Positions 1 to 9,800 of a stretch of 64,000 bases of DNA are shown here, piece after piece. How positions within the stretch are numbered: position 1 is the first letter of the stretch; each line of letters opens with the position of its first letter. This DNA is from Candidatus Mailhella excrementigallinarum. Its GTDB lineage: Bacteria > Desulfobacterota > Desulfovibrionia > Desulfovibrionales > Desulfovibrionaceae. The DNA lies in NCBI GenBank assembly GCA_944324075.1, contig CALUUZ010000017.1, positions 1-64,000 on the forward strand, read 5' to 3'. The notes under the pieces were generated by a model, which was given only the letters and a program-made list of their open reading frames with translations, searched no databases and was not told where the DNA came from. A program made the translations under genes and the position numbers.

Positions 1-123
1 AACCATAGACAGGAAAACATCTATCTTTTGGTGTTAAAAATGCTCAGAGAACATCCTCTCAACTAGTCAAGAGCCATTTTTCTATATATACAATTCGGCC
101 ACTGCACGAGGCGGGTTCTTCGT

Positions 124-166
124 GGCAGGATGGGGGTTGTGCTACCCGCACAACCCCCATCCTGCC
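124..166. other. oriT: candidate oriT: perfect inverted repeat with MOBP nic-like sequence
   Basis: Bases 124-142 and 148-166 form a perfect 19-bp inverted repeat around a 5-nt loop (TACCC). Each arm contains CATCCTGCC when read 5'-3' on the appropriate strand; on the plus strand it lies at 158-166. The core ATCCTGC matches the nic-region consensus known for IncP/IncI (MOBP) relaxases, which cut after the G next to an inverted repeat. The site lies directly upstream of a ribbon-helix-helix protein and a MOBP relaxase, the usual place for oriT. Because the repeat is perfect, sequence alone does not show which strand is nicked. The assignment is strong by position and motif but untested. Confidence 0.7.
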
Positions 167-235
167 AAAGGGCTGACGCCCTCTGGACTCCCGGAATGCT
201 CGGCGCTTCGCTTCTCGCATTCCAAAGGCCAAGGC

Positions 236-604
236 ATGAAAGACGGAAAGACGAAAGACGGCGGCCGGAGCGCCGCGCGGAAGTGGGTGACGATCCGCGT
301 CACCGAAAGGGAAAAAACGCGCCTCACGGAGCAGGCGGAAATCGCCGGGCTGTCCCTGTCGGAATACATGCGGCGGCGTTTTTTCGGAGGCAGACTTGCC
401 GCGCATCTCGACCTGAGCGCCATCGCGGAACTGCGCCGGATCGGCGGCCTGCTCAAGCACAATTTCGAGACGCTTCGGCAGGCAAACGCGCCGCCGGACA
501 TTATGAAACGGCAAGAAGACGCCCTGCGAAATCTGGTCTGGGCCATTCAGAAAATCTCGCTGCACTTCCATGATCGTCAAGAAAATAAAGAATACGAAGG
601 CTGA
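236..604 (+). CDS. relaxosome accessory protein, NikA/MobC-like ribbon-helix-helix
   Basis: A basic protein of 122 residues. Residues around 15-55 (VTIRVTEREK... LSLSEYMRRR) have the pattern of a ribbon-helix-helix DNA-binding domain, and the C-terminal half is helical and resembles the MobC/NikA family. Such proteins bind oriT and help the relaxase reach nic. An in-frame ATG at 122 would add residues that read through the oriT palindrome, so the ATG at 236 (after the palindrome) is the better start. The gene overlaps the relaxase gene by 35 bases in another frame, which suggests translational coupling. Confidence 0.75.
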   Translation: MKDGKTKDGGRSAARKWVTIRVTEREKTRLTEQAEIAGLSLSEYMRRRFFGGRLAAHLDLSAIAELRRIGGLLKHNFETLRQANAPPDIMKRQEDALRNLVWAIQKISLHFHDRQENKEYEG

Positions 605-2825
605 AAAGCCCAGGGCGTGGCAGATAGGCGACTTGGTTGATTACATCCGCTTCCCCCACAACAAAAAGCCGCAGGAAAAAATCGAATGCGCGGGCGGGAG
701 AAATTTTCTGTCCTCCACGCATGTGGGGCAAAAAACGGAAATGATCGCTCTGGCGAGGGAGTCGTCGCATAGCAGGATGCCGGTCAGCCACTGGATACTT
801 TCCTGGCAGGAAGGGGAACAACCCTCCAGGGAACAGGTGGGGGAAGTAGTAGATATATTCCTTGAAAAAATGGGGTTGAGCGAACACCAGACCGTCTATG
901 GCCTGCACTATGACACGGACAATTATCATCTGCATATCGCGGTCAACAGGATGAATCCGGAAACGGGAAAAGTCGTGCTTCCGTTCAACGGACTGGACAT
1001 CCGTGAGGCGCATAAAATCGTGGCATTCGTTGAGCATAAGCAGGGCTGGGCCAGCGAAGAAAATCCTCTGTATGCGGTACTGGAAAACGGTGAACTGGCG
1101 CGAAGAAGAACGGGCAGAGAGATCAAACCGAAGCAGGCCGCGCTGGATTTTGAACACGCCACCGGCGAAAAATCCGCCCAGCGCATCGCGCAGGAACGCG
1201 GCCACGGCATCATCAAAAACGCGAAATCGTGGGCCGAGCTGCATGAAAGGCTGGCGGGAGTAGGTTTGCGTTTCGAGAGAAAAGGTTCGGGGGCCATCAT
1301 CTTTGTGGGCGACATTGCGGTGAAGGCATCTTCCGTGGATCGCGCCTTCAGCATGGGAAAGTTGTGCAAAAGGCTGGGGGAGTTTGAGGAAGGAACGTAC
1401 TCGGATGATATGGGAAAGGTTGCCTTGGAGCCGGTGAGTTCCGTCAATCTCAAAGAGTGGAAGGCGTATCAGGAGGCGTTTGCCGGAGCGTCGGACAAAG
1501 CGGGAACAGCGGAAAATGCCGAGCTTGCCCGGATGAAGGAACGGCACAGGATGGAGAGGGAAAAGGCATTTTCCCGTCTGGCGAGGTACGGCTTGCCGGT
1601 TCTGAATATCGCCCGGCATTGCCTGATGGTGCAGCAGAGAGCGGAACGGCTCTCTTTGCGTTCGCGCCGGAAAAAGGCGCGTGGCGGCAAGCCGCGTTTT
1701 GAAGCCTGGTTACGGGCGCAAGGCTTGTCCCGGCAGGCCGAGCGTTGGCGACACCGCGCGGCATGGGAACAGGCGAGACACGCCCCGCCCGCCCCACAAC
1801 GGACAGCGGAGGAAGCGGAAGCCATGCGCGAACTTGAGGATTTCAGAAGGTATGCCGATGCGGTCAATGCGGAACGCTACCGCGTGACCTGCATAAAGAT
1901 GGAAGAGGACGGCGGCAAAAAGACCTTCATTCTGGACAAGAAAGGCGGCATGACCAGAGGCTTTTCCCCGGATGAACTGGAGGCGCACATGCCGGAAATG
2001 CTGCGCTTCCAGCGGCGCGGCGAAAATATCTACTACACGCCGTTGTCGGATGACCGGCATCACATCCTCATTGACGACATGACCCGTGAGGGTTTGAGGA
2101 GGTTACAGGAGGACGGCTTTCGGCCTGCCGTGGTGTTGGAAAGCTCGTCGGGGAATTACCAATGTGTGCTGACCATTCCCAGGCTGGGCACGGAATTTGA
2201 CCGGGATGTGGGCAACCGCATTACGGAACGCCTGAACCGGGAGTATGGCGACAAAAAGCTGTGCGGCTGCATCCATCCTCACCGTGCGCCGGGTTTTGAA
2301 AACCGCAAGCCGAAGCATCGGCGGGAAGATGGGGGCTATCCCCAGGTGAAGCTGTTATTTGCGGAGCGTCGGGAGTGCGGCAAGGCGCTGGCTCTGGCCA
2401 GAAGGATTGACCATGAGTACGCTGAGGCTGCCGAGAAGCGGAAGGCCGAGCGCCGGACGTTCCCGATGCCGGACTTTCGGCCCGGCGACACGGCCTCGGC
2501 CTATTATGCCCACCTGGAGAATATTCGCAGGCATCTGACCATTGAGGATTACTCCCGCGTGGACGCGATGATCGCTCTGCGGCTGCGTTCCAACGGCCAC
2601 AGCCGGGAGAGCGTGGAAGAAACCATCCGCGCTTGCGCCCCGACTATCCGGGAAACACAAACCGCGCGCAACTGGCAGCGGTACGCAGAGAGAACGGCGG
2701 ATTACGCTTTTGGCCCGGCAGGGGACAGGGATATGGTAAGGAATGAGCGGTATCGGGAGATGTGGAGGCGGGTTGAGGGCGCTGAAAAAGAGGATAGAAG
2801 TACATTGCGGACAAAGATGCGATGA
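570..2825 (+). CDS. MOBP-type conjugative relaxase with C-terminal primase-like domain
   Basis: A relaxase of 751 residues that should nick oriT and pilot the strand through the type IV channel. The N-terminus has a candidate catalytic tyrosine (Tyr25 in VDYIRFP). At about residues 117-127 lies NYHLHIAVNR, the HxH metal motif of MOBP relaxases. Residues about 430-620 (from RYRVTCIKMEEDGG to YPQVKLLFAER) resemble the RepB/LPD-type primase domain found at the C-terminus of TraI-P/NikB-like relaxases, so priming of the transferred strand may be built into the same polypeptide. The middle is rich in Arg, Glu and Lys and is probably helical linker. It is the last gene of a short plus-strand unit with the RHH protein. 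Confidence 0.85.
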   Translation: MIVKKIKNTKAEKPRAWQIGDLVDYIRFPHNKKPQEKIECAGGRNFLSSTHVGQKTEMIALARESSHSRMPVSHWILSWQEGEQPSREQVGEVVDIFLEKMGLSEHQTVYGLHYDTDNYHLHIAVNRMNPETGKVVLPFNGLDIREAHKIVAFVEHKQGWASEENPLYAVLENGELARRRTGREIKPKQAALDFEHATGEKSAQRIAQERGHGIIKNAKSWAELHERLAGVGLRFERKGSGAIIFVGDIAVKASSVDRAFSMGKLCKRLGEFEEGTYSDDMGKVALEPVSSVNLKEWKAYQEAFAGASDKAGTAENAELARMKERHRMEREKAFSRLARYGLPVLNIARHCLMVQQRAERLSLRSRRKKARGGKPRFEAWLRAQGLSRQAERWRHRAAWEQARHAPPAPQRTAEEAEAMRELEDFRRYADAVNAERYRVTCIKMEEDGGKKTFILDKKGGMTRGFSPDELEAHMPEMLRFQRRGENIYYTPLSDDRHHILIDDMTREGLRRLQEDGFRPAVVLESSSGNYQCVLTIPRLGTEFDRDVGNRITERLNREYGDKKLCGCIHPHRAPGFENRKPKHRREDGGYPQVKLLFAERRECGKALALARRIDHEYAEAAEKRKAERRTFPMPDFRPGDTASAYYAHLENIRRHLTIEDYSRVDAMIALRLRSNGHSRESVEETIRACAPTIRETQTARNWQRYAERTADYAFGPAGDRDMVRNERYREMWRRVEGAEKEDRSTLRTKMR

Positions 2826-2898
2826 ACTCTCCAGAACACCAGATATTGCGGATAACGATAGATTCCGCTAGCGTATTCCACATCGAAGGAGCGATTTC

Positions 2899-3927
2899 AT
2901 GAACGAACTTGTTGATCCCTCTTTTTATAATCAAATCAAAGAAATTTTGGCAACAGCCCGTCAGAAGGTCTACGCTACTGCCAATTTTGCTATGGTAGAG
3001 GCATATTGGAATATCGGGAAGCGCATTGTGGAAAGGCAAGGGGGAGAGGCTCGAGCTGAGTATGGCGCAAGTCTGATTTCCGAGCTTTCCAAGTTGATGA
3101 CTGCTGATTTCGGCAAGGGGTTTACGGCTTCGAACCTTAAGAATATGCGCCAGTTTTATTTGACTTTTCCAAAAAGCTACGCACTGCGTAGCGAATTAAG
3201 CTGGACTCATTATCGTTTGCTGATGCGTGTGGAGAGCGAGCAGGCCCGGCAGTTTTATCTTGATGAATGTTTGAAATCCGCTTGGAGCACGCGACAATTG
3301 GAGCGGCAAATCAACAGTTTTTTTTATGAGCGGCTTTTGTCCAGTCAAAAAAAGGAAGAGGTGGCAGCGGAGATTCATGCACTTGAACCTGCAAAACGAC
3401 CGGAAGATATTATCCGCGATCCTTATGTGTTGGAATTTCTTGGACTAGAGCCGAATGCCGCATTTTATGAAAGTGATTTGGAACAGGCACTCATAGACCA
3501 TCTCCAAAAATTTTTGTTGGAATTGGGGAGAGGCTTCTCTTTTGTCTCCCGCCAAAAAAGGTTTACATTCGACGGAAGGCATTTTTATATCGATCTTGTA
3601 TTTTACAATTATATTTTAAAATGTTTTGTCTTGATTGATCTCAAATTAGGAGATTTGACGCATCAAGATTTGGGACAAATGCAGATGTATGTAAATTATT
3701 ATACTCGTGAGATGATGAATGACGGGGATAATCCTCCGATTGGAATGGTGTTATGTTCTGATAAGAGTGAAACTATTGTCAAATATACTCTTTCTGAGCA
3801 AAATACGCAGATATTTGCTTCTAAATATAAACTTTATCTTCCTACTGAAGCGGAGTTACGTTCTGAGCTAGAGTGTGGATATAGATTAATGGAAAACAAA
3901 ATATATTCTATAGATAATAAAGAATAA
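2899..3927 (+). CDS. YhcG/DUF1016 family PD-(D/E)XK nuclease
   Basis: A protein of 342 residues matching the YhcG (DUF1016) family. The N-terminal helical region (AYWNIGKRIVERQGG, then TASNLKNMRQFY) is the family's DNA-binding part. The C-terminal half (GFSFVSRQKR, YIDLVFYN, CFVLIDLKLG) carries the PD-(D/E)XK nuclease core with the D...(D/E)xK arrangement. The start is supported by AAGGAG 7 nt upstream. Codon use shifts to AT-rich in the second half, unlike the relaxase before it, which suggests separate acquisition as cargo. Family members occur next to restriction-modification and defence genes; the exact role is unknown. Confidence 0.85.
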   Translation: MNELVDPSFYNQIKEILATARQKVYATANFAMVEAYWNIGKRIVERQGGEARAEYGASLISELSKLMTADFGKGFTASNLKNMRQFYLTFPKSYALRSELSWTHYRLLMRVESEQARQFYLDECLKSAWSTRQLERQINSFFYERLLSSQKKEEVAAEIHALEPAKRPEDIIRDPYVLEFLGLEPNAAFYESDLEQALIDHLQKFLLELGRGFSFVSRQKRFTFDGRHFYIDLVFYNYILKCFVLIDLKLGDLTHQDLGQMQMYVNYYTREMMNDGDNPPIGMVLCSDKSETIVKYTLSEQNTQIFASKYKLYLPTEAELRSELECGYRLMENKIYSIDNKE

Positions 3928-3964
3928 AGGCAAAGCTTATTATTTTTTTGATGCCTGGAGAGAA

Positions 3965-3994
3965 TTGTTTGCATCTGATAATATAATTTATAAT
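3965..3994 (+). promoter_or_regulatory. candidate sigma-70 promoter for the DUF4209-like gene
   Basis: TTGTTT at 3965-3970 and a perfect TATAAT at 3989-3994 are separated by 18 nt in a very AT-rich gap. This gives the downstream gene its own promoter, independent of yhcG. Confidence 0.45.
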
Positions 3995-4053
3995 AAACTA
4001 TAATAGGCATTATTAGTTTGTGAAAGTGATATTAATTTGATATGGAGGAGCAT

Positions 4054-5802
4054 ATGTGGCCGCAAATCACTAAAGAGGAACTAATAAATAGCCCATGGCG
4101 TGAAGCAGTTAGTATGGCAAAAGAAGAAATTGCTATAGAGTATTCACAGGTACTTTTTGAGAAATCTAAAGAATTTAGGGATGATAGTTCTGAGTATAGG
4201 GCGCTACATTTCTTAGGATTGATAACAACATTAATGCCAGATGATAAATCTCCATGCTCATTTTGTAATCTTCGTACAGAAGAATTTGATGACAATCTTA
4301 TTGAAATAATTTTTTCATTTATCAATGAAATTGATAATGATGTTTTTATATCTCATATGGCGCATATTCTTTGGTTTTTGAAGAAAAAATATAAGTTTGA
4401 ATCTGCAAAGCTTGCTATAGATAGCTATAAAAAAATATTTGAAAATATGAGACATATTGATTCAGGTATGGCTTCAAGAATGCTTCTACGTGCAGCTAAT
4501 ATTGCCTTAGAGCTTGGGAAGGGTGGAAAGTCTTTGTTTGATGAAATATTAAAAATATCTGAAAGCTTTATATGTAGCATACAAAAATCAGAAGTGAATG
4601 GATTACATTGTGATATTTTTGAATTAGTAGTTAAATATGGAGATGTTGAATTCTCTATAATTCAAGATAAATGTCAAGAATTTTCTACTTACTTTGAAAG
4701 TGAGGGAAATGTCACGCTGGCAGAAGAATTTTTACATATAAAAAAAAGAAATATACAAAGGAAATGTCCAGATGATCCTAATTTAATAAAACAAGTGATG
4801 ATCCAAGAAGCAGAAATGTATATTAGATGGGCTGAAAAACAGTCATCATCAAGTTCATCGGCAGTGTTTTTTAATAAGGCATTGAATATTTTTCGTGAGA
4901 TAGGAGAAAGAGATAAAGCTGAAGCTATTCATTGCAAACTTATAGAGGCGCAAAGTGGGATAATTTCTGAAATGAAAACCAATAAAATAGAAATACCATC
5001 TAATGAAGAAATCATCAATAAAGCTTATACATCAGTATCTAATAAAAGTTGCCAAGATGCGTTGACTATTATGAGTTTTATGCCATATCTCCCAGATGAA
5101 AATCGACATTATGAAGAGGCAAAAAAATTGCTTAATATGAGTATAACCAACTATATAGCAAACGGATTAATAGTTAATGAAAAAGGAAAAACAGTAGCAA
5201 AAATTTCACCATCAGGAATGCATGCTCATCAAAATGATGCTATTTCTTATCAAATGTCTCAGATTTTTTCACTACATGTTATTTATAATGTTTTATATAT
5301 TATTATACCGTCAGTGCAATCAATTAACTCGGAACATTTAATAGATTATAAAACAATATCTTATCTAACACATAATAATTATTTTATTCCACCTAATCAC
5401 GAAGAACAATACACTAGAGGATTAGTTTATGGATTTAGAGGAGATTATGAAGCTGCATGTTTATTTTTGATTCCTCAAATAGAAAATTCTATTAGATTTG
5501 TAATGGAAAAAAACGGAAAAAGAACTTCAACATGTGATTCGTCAGGAATTCAGAAAGAACGAGATTTAAATGATTTATTAGATGATGAATGGGTGAAAAA
5601 TTATTTTGGTCAAAATATGATATACACTTTGACATCTGCATTAACTAAAAGACCTGGGCCAAATTTTAGAAATCTAATGGCACATGGATTACTGAATGAC
5701 ATGGATTTTAAGCAGCCGATAGCCACTTATGTTTGGTGGCTTATATGTCGCCTTTTAATTTCTATTGCTATAAATCCAGAAAAACCATCAGAGCTTAATT
5801 AG
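4054..5802 (+). CDS. AT-rich cargo protein with C-terminal DUF4209-like/HEPN motif
   Basis: A protein of 582 residues encoded by strikingly AT-rich DNA in a GC-rich element. Most of it is helical and looks like repeats of TPR type without a clear match. The C-terminal 120 residues (LFLIPQIENSIRF ... LTKRPGPNFRNLMAHGLL) resemble DUF4209 and contain RNLMAH, which fits the Rx4-6H signature of HEPN ribonucleases. I chose the ATG at 4054 because GGAGG lies 5 nt before it; an ATG at 4042 is also in frame but lies just in front of that GGAGG. No partner antitoxin is visible. Position beside YhcG, base composition and the HEPN motif suggest a defence or abortive-infection role, but this is inference. 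Confidence 0.6.
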   Translation: MWPQITKEELINSPWREAVSMAKEEIAIEYSQVLFEKSKEFRDDSSEYRALHFLGLITTLMPDDKSPCSFCNLRTEEFDDNLIEIIFSFINEIDNDVFISHMAHILWFLKKKYKFESAKLAIDSYKKIFENMRHIDSGMASRMLLRAANIALELGKGGKSLFDEILKISESFICSIQKSEVNGLHCDIFELVVKYGDVEFSIIQDKCQEFSTYFESEGNVTLAEEFLHIKKRNIQRKCPDDPNLIKQVMIQEAEMYIRWAEKQSSSSSSAVFFNKALNIFREIGERDKAEAIHCKLIEAQSGIISEMKTNKIEIPSNEEIINKAYTSVSNKSCQDALTIMSFMPYLPDENRHYEEAKKLLNMSITNYIANGLIVNEKGKTVAKISPSGMHAHQNDAISYQMSQIFSLHVIYNVLYIIIPSVQSINSEHLIDYKTISYLTHNNYFIPPNHEEQYTRGLVYGFRGDYEAACLFLIPQIENSIRFVMEKNGKRTSTCDSSGIQKERDLNDLLDDEWVKNYFGQNMIYTLTSALTKRPGPNFRNLMAHGLLNDMDFKQPIATYVWWLICRLLISIAINPEKPSELN

Positions 5803-5817
5803 CGAACGATCTTATTG

Positions 5818-5847
5818 AGGGCGGGCTGTTTTTGCCAAGTCCGCCCT
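5818..5847. terminator. hairpin between convergent genes
   Basis: AGGGCGG (5818-5824) pairs with CCGCCCT (5841-5847) between the convergent ends of the DUF4209-like gene and rdgC. It has no long T-run, so it is a moderate candidate for a bidirectional terminator. Confidence 0.45.
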
Positions 5848-5853
5848 TAGACA

Positions 5854-6747
5854 TTACGCCAAACCCACCCCCTCCACCATATCCGCCACAGCGGCGCAGA
5901 CATCGGCGTTCACGAGGAACGTGGCATCATCTTCCGCGCCTTTCTCCGCTTTGGGCAGTTTCAGGCCGGACACAGCCAGCCCGGCATCCAGTGTGAACTC
6001 CAGTTGCCGGTCGGGATCGGCGTCGGACGTGGCCACCAGATGCAGCTTCTGGATAGCCATGCCTTCCTCAAGCGCCTGAGCCACGGCGTTCAGGCTGTTT
6101 TGCACGGCCACGGTGGCTTTTTCCTCGGCCTGTTCGGAAGCGGCCAGGCTGGCGGAACCCATCGGATGCAGCGTGTAGCCTTCGCATGGATAGCCTTCCC
6201 CGCGCAGAATGGCGGCAAAGAGCTTCGGCATATCTCCCGCAGGCGTGATGGGTGTAACATCCATGCCGAAAGTCGTTTTGAACAGTTCCAGCACCGGCTG
6301 AACCGCCTTGGCTGAGGCCGAACCAACAAGCAGGCGTCCCTTTTCCGCATCCCACAGGCAGTCGATCACGGACGGCACAAATTCCGCCCTGGCGGTCAGT
6401 TTGGCGGTGATGGCCTCTTTCAACTCTTTCTTGCGCTTGCCGCCCACCTTTTTGCCGGAGGCGATTTCCTCCCGCACGGCTTCGGCAAGCTGAAGCCGGA
6501 TGACGGCCCCGGACGCCTTGCGCGTGTCCAGACGAAAGGAAAAGCCCATGAAACGGGCATCCACGGAGGCCAGCTCAAAACCGTCGGTATCCAGAGGATC
6601 GCCAAGGCCCACCCAGCCGAAGCGCCTGCCGTCCGCGTCGATTTCGGGAGTGAAGGCGTGTTGCCGCAGGGCGTCCAGACCAAGCGAGGCGGCGGAATCG
6701 GCCTTGCAGATCGTCAGAGCTGTGCTTGAAGACATGAAACCGGACAT
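5854..6747 (-). CDS. rdgC: RdgC-like recombination-associated protein
   Basis: A protein of 297 residues, the usual RdgC length. The N-terminal part contains FGWVGLGDPL, and the central part (KRKKELKEAITAKLTARAEF, then SVIDCLWDAEKGRLLVGSAS) follows the RdgC pattern of a basic helix, a conserved strand with a D, and a strand ending in S(A)SAKA. Chromosomal RdgC is a ring-shaped DNA-binding protein that limits RecA activity; copies on mobile elements may protect incoming DNA. AAGGAG lies 5 nt before the ATG. It follows the methylase-helicase gene by 80 bases on the same strand and may share its transcript. Confidence 0.75.
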   Translation of the reverse strand: MSGFMSSSTALTICKADSAASLGLDALRQHAFTPEIDADGRRFGWVGLGDPLDTDGFELASVDARFMGFSFRLDTRKASGAVIRLQLAEAVREEIASGKKVGGKRKKELKEAITAKLTARAEFVPSVIDCLWDAEKGRLLVGSASAKAVQPVLELFKTTFGMDVTPITPAGDMPKLFAAILRGEGYPCEGYTLHPMGSASLAASEQAEEKATVAVQNSLNAVAQALEEGMAIQKLHLVATSDADPDRQLEFTLDAGLAVSGLKLPKAEKGAEDDATFLVNADVCAAVADMVEGVGLA

Positions 6748-6827
6748 AAGAACTCCTTGTTTATTGGTTGAAGTGACAAATGGTTTTGTTCGCCGTTACC
6801 CCGCCTGGCATGACCGGCGGGAGATTT

Positions 6828-9800
6828 TTACCGCATTCGCGGTCGGGAGGAAAACACCATGCCGCGCACATGCGTTTCCTCCGGTACGGGAGCCGCCGGG
6901 CGTTCCACAGGTGTCTGATAAGCGCCGGCAAACTCCAGCGCCTCGTCCAACGTGCCGAATTGAGCATCCACCATGCGCGATCCGTCAATCATGTTGTACT
7001 TTTCATACTGAACATGCACACCTGTCTGATTGTCGGCGGTTTGAAAAATCCGCATCTGGAAGATGCCGCCATCGCCCGCATCCATTGTTTTGGAATGTTC
7101 ATTCTTGCCGTAAAAATCACTGCCTGTGGGATGAAACCCGGCTTTTCCGATCCGCTCACGGAAGGTTTCGCCGTCCAGCGCCGATACCGGCGCGGCAGTT
7201 GCGGCGGGCGTCGTTTCCTTGAGTCCACGCCGCGCGGCGTCCTTGCGGGCGATGTCCAGGGCTTCCTCCACCGACTCAAATCTTTTGAGATAGACGCCAC
7301 ACGGTGCACTGGCTGTGCTGTGCCACTGGCCGTCCTCGTACATCCCCCCTCCGAGTGAACCGACTTGATTGCTGTAATAGATACGGTGCAACATATATTT
7401 ATCCCGGATATGTCCGTTATGCTGGTTGGTGACGAGATATTCCGTTCGTCCTTCGCCTTCGCCATATTTCAGCTTGTAATACTGTTTCTCCGGCTGTTTG
7501 GCGGGAGATTCGGCGGCAGCACTGTCCTCCTGTGGCTGTGGAGCTTCCGCTGTCGTCTGTCCATCGGCAAGAGAGGTTTTCGGCGTCCAGGTGGAGATAT
7601 AGTTGGCGTCGTCCTGCATCCGCTGCAATTCGCGCATGACAGCGGAATGGTTTTCCCGTGTCAGGTTCAATTCTTCCTGTTGGGGAAACTCCTTGCCGAG
7701 AGCCGCTTTGACGGTTTCCATTTCGGCGATTTCCTGCCGGGCATTCTCACGTTGCCTGGCGACGGCCTCATCCAGACCCTTGCCGAGAAAGTTGTCCACG
7801 CGCTGAAACAGACCGGACAGGCTGAGCTTGTCGTCAAAGCTGTACCGCAGATTGTCGGGCTGGAATTGCCGGTCGCCCGCGCCCTGAAGAAGGATGCGGA
7901 AACCGTCTTGAGAGGCAAGCCCCATACTTCTGGCAATGGTCATTTTGAAGCCGCGATACGTCCCAAAGAGAACCTTCGCGCTGGAATTTCTGGTGACTTC
8001 CTTGATGCCGCCCACCAGAATATCCCGCATCTTCTCGCCGTCCTTGTCTCCCAGCACCTTTCCCTCATGCGCCAGCTCCACCAGAATTTTCTGTTTTCCC
8101 TTTTCCGTCACCGTGCGCGTGTTGGCGTCCCGGAGCCGGATACTTTCGGCATAGTCCGCTTCCACCTTGGCAAGCCGCGATTCAGCGGACGCAAGGTATT
8201 TGAGACGATCCCGCATTCTGTGCTGACCGCGCTGATGCTGTGAATACAGGGCTTCCAGCTTGCGTAAATCATTTGCCAACTGCACCTGCATGAGGATAAG
8301 AGGATTGCCGGAAGCAGCGGCTTTCATTTCCGCAGCATTGGCGGCTTCAGAAGACACGTCGTCTATGACTCTTTGAATCAAATCTCCTTTCCTGAATTGC
8401 TCAATAGCGGCTGACTTGTACTCTATGCATTGCCACATCCGCGAATCGTAGGTCATTTTTGTGGCGTAATTGTATATCTGTACAGAGAATGTATCGGGAT
8501 CGCGTTCGTAAAACATATTTCCCTGACGGATAATACGTCCATTGCGTTGCTCCAGGTCAGACGGTCGCCACGGCGCATCCAGATGATGCGCGGCCACAAG
8601 GCGTTTCTGCACATTCATGCCCGCGCCCATCTTGGCGGTAGAACCGAGCAGGATGCGGACGCGTCCGGCGTTCATATCACTGAACAATTTTGCTTTTCGT
8701 ATATCCGTGTTGGCGTCATGGATAAAGGCGATTTCCTCGGCGGGAATCCCGCGTTCCATCAGCTTTTTCCGCATATCGTCATACACGGAGAAATTGCCGG
8801 ACGAGAGCGCGATGACGGCATCCATGTCCGAAGCCACGGTCGGATCTTCGCCACTGTCGTCATCCGCTCCCGCCGAATCTTCCGCGTCATCAGAAGATTC
8901 GGCCTCCGGTTCCGGCAGATCGGCGGCTTTGGACATGGCCCCTTTGCCGCCCTTGGGCGTGGACAGGTCGCAGAAGACAAGCTGCGTTCCCTTGTCGGCG
9001 GAGGTATCGCGCCAGATGTCGTATATCCGTTCGACAGCCGTATTGAGCTTTGACCCTTCAAAATCATCAGCGGTCGGCTTGATGAGCCGAAAATCCAACC
9101 CGGCCTTGCGGGCATCATTGGTGATTTTGAGCGGATTGTCGATGCGCGGGTCTCTGGGCAGATACTCCATGCGTAAGATGATCTTGTCCATATACGCCGC
9201 CTGATCGTCGGAGCGTTCCACAACATCATTATAGGGCTTGCCGCCGCTGACCGGCGGCGTCAGAGGCCGCTCCCCGGCCTGCTTCGCCTGGTCGTCCAGA
9301 TCGTTCCTAGTCACGACATCGGCAAAGGTGCGGTACATGGAGAGCAACTCCGGCACGTTCTGAAACTTGGCGAAGCGGCTTTTCAACTTGTAGTTCACGC
9401 CCGTAGCGTCCAGTTCCCAGCCGTTGGTGACTTGCCCGAAGGTGGAAGCCCAGGCGTCGAAAAATTCAATGTCCTTGTTTTTCAGTTCCTCATACTGCAT
9501 ATAGCGTTGCAGGGTATAGACTTCAGCGATGGTGTTGCTGATGGGCGTCCCGGTCATGAAGTACACGCCACGGCCATTGTTCTTGCGTTGCAGATAGCGG
9601 CACTTGATGAACAGGTCGAGCGCCTTGGCGGAACCGGTGATGTTCCCCAGGCCGGAGACATTCATCGTGGTCTGGAAGGCGAGATTCTTGAACTCGTGGC
9701 TTTCATCCACAAAGAGCGCATCCACGCCCAAATCCGAAAAGTCCACGTTTTCGTCTTTCTTGCCTGCCGAGGCTACCAGTTCGGCATAGCGTGTTTCCAT

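Noticed and set aside
6781..6830. Hairpin followed by T-run at the 3' end of the methylase-helicase gene
   Set aside because: The T-run is on the plus strand, where no gene leads into it; the orientation does not suit the flanking minus-strand genes.
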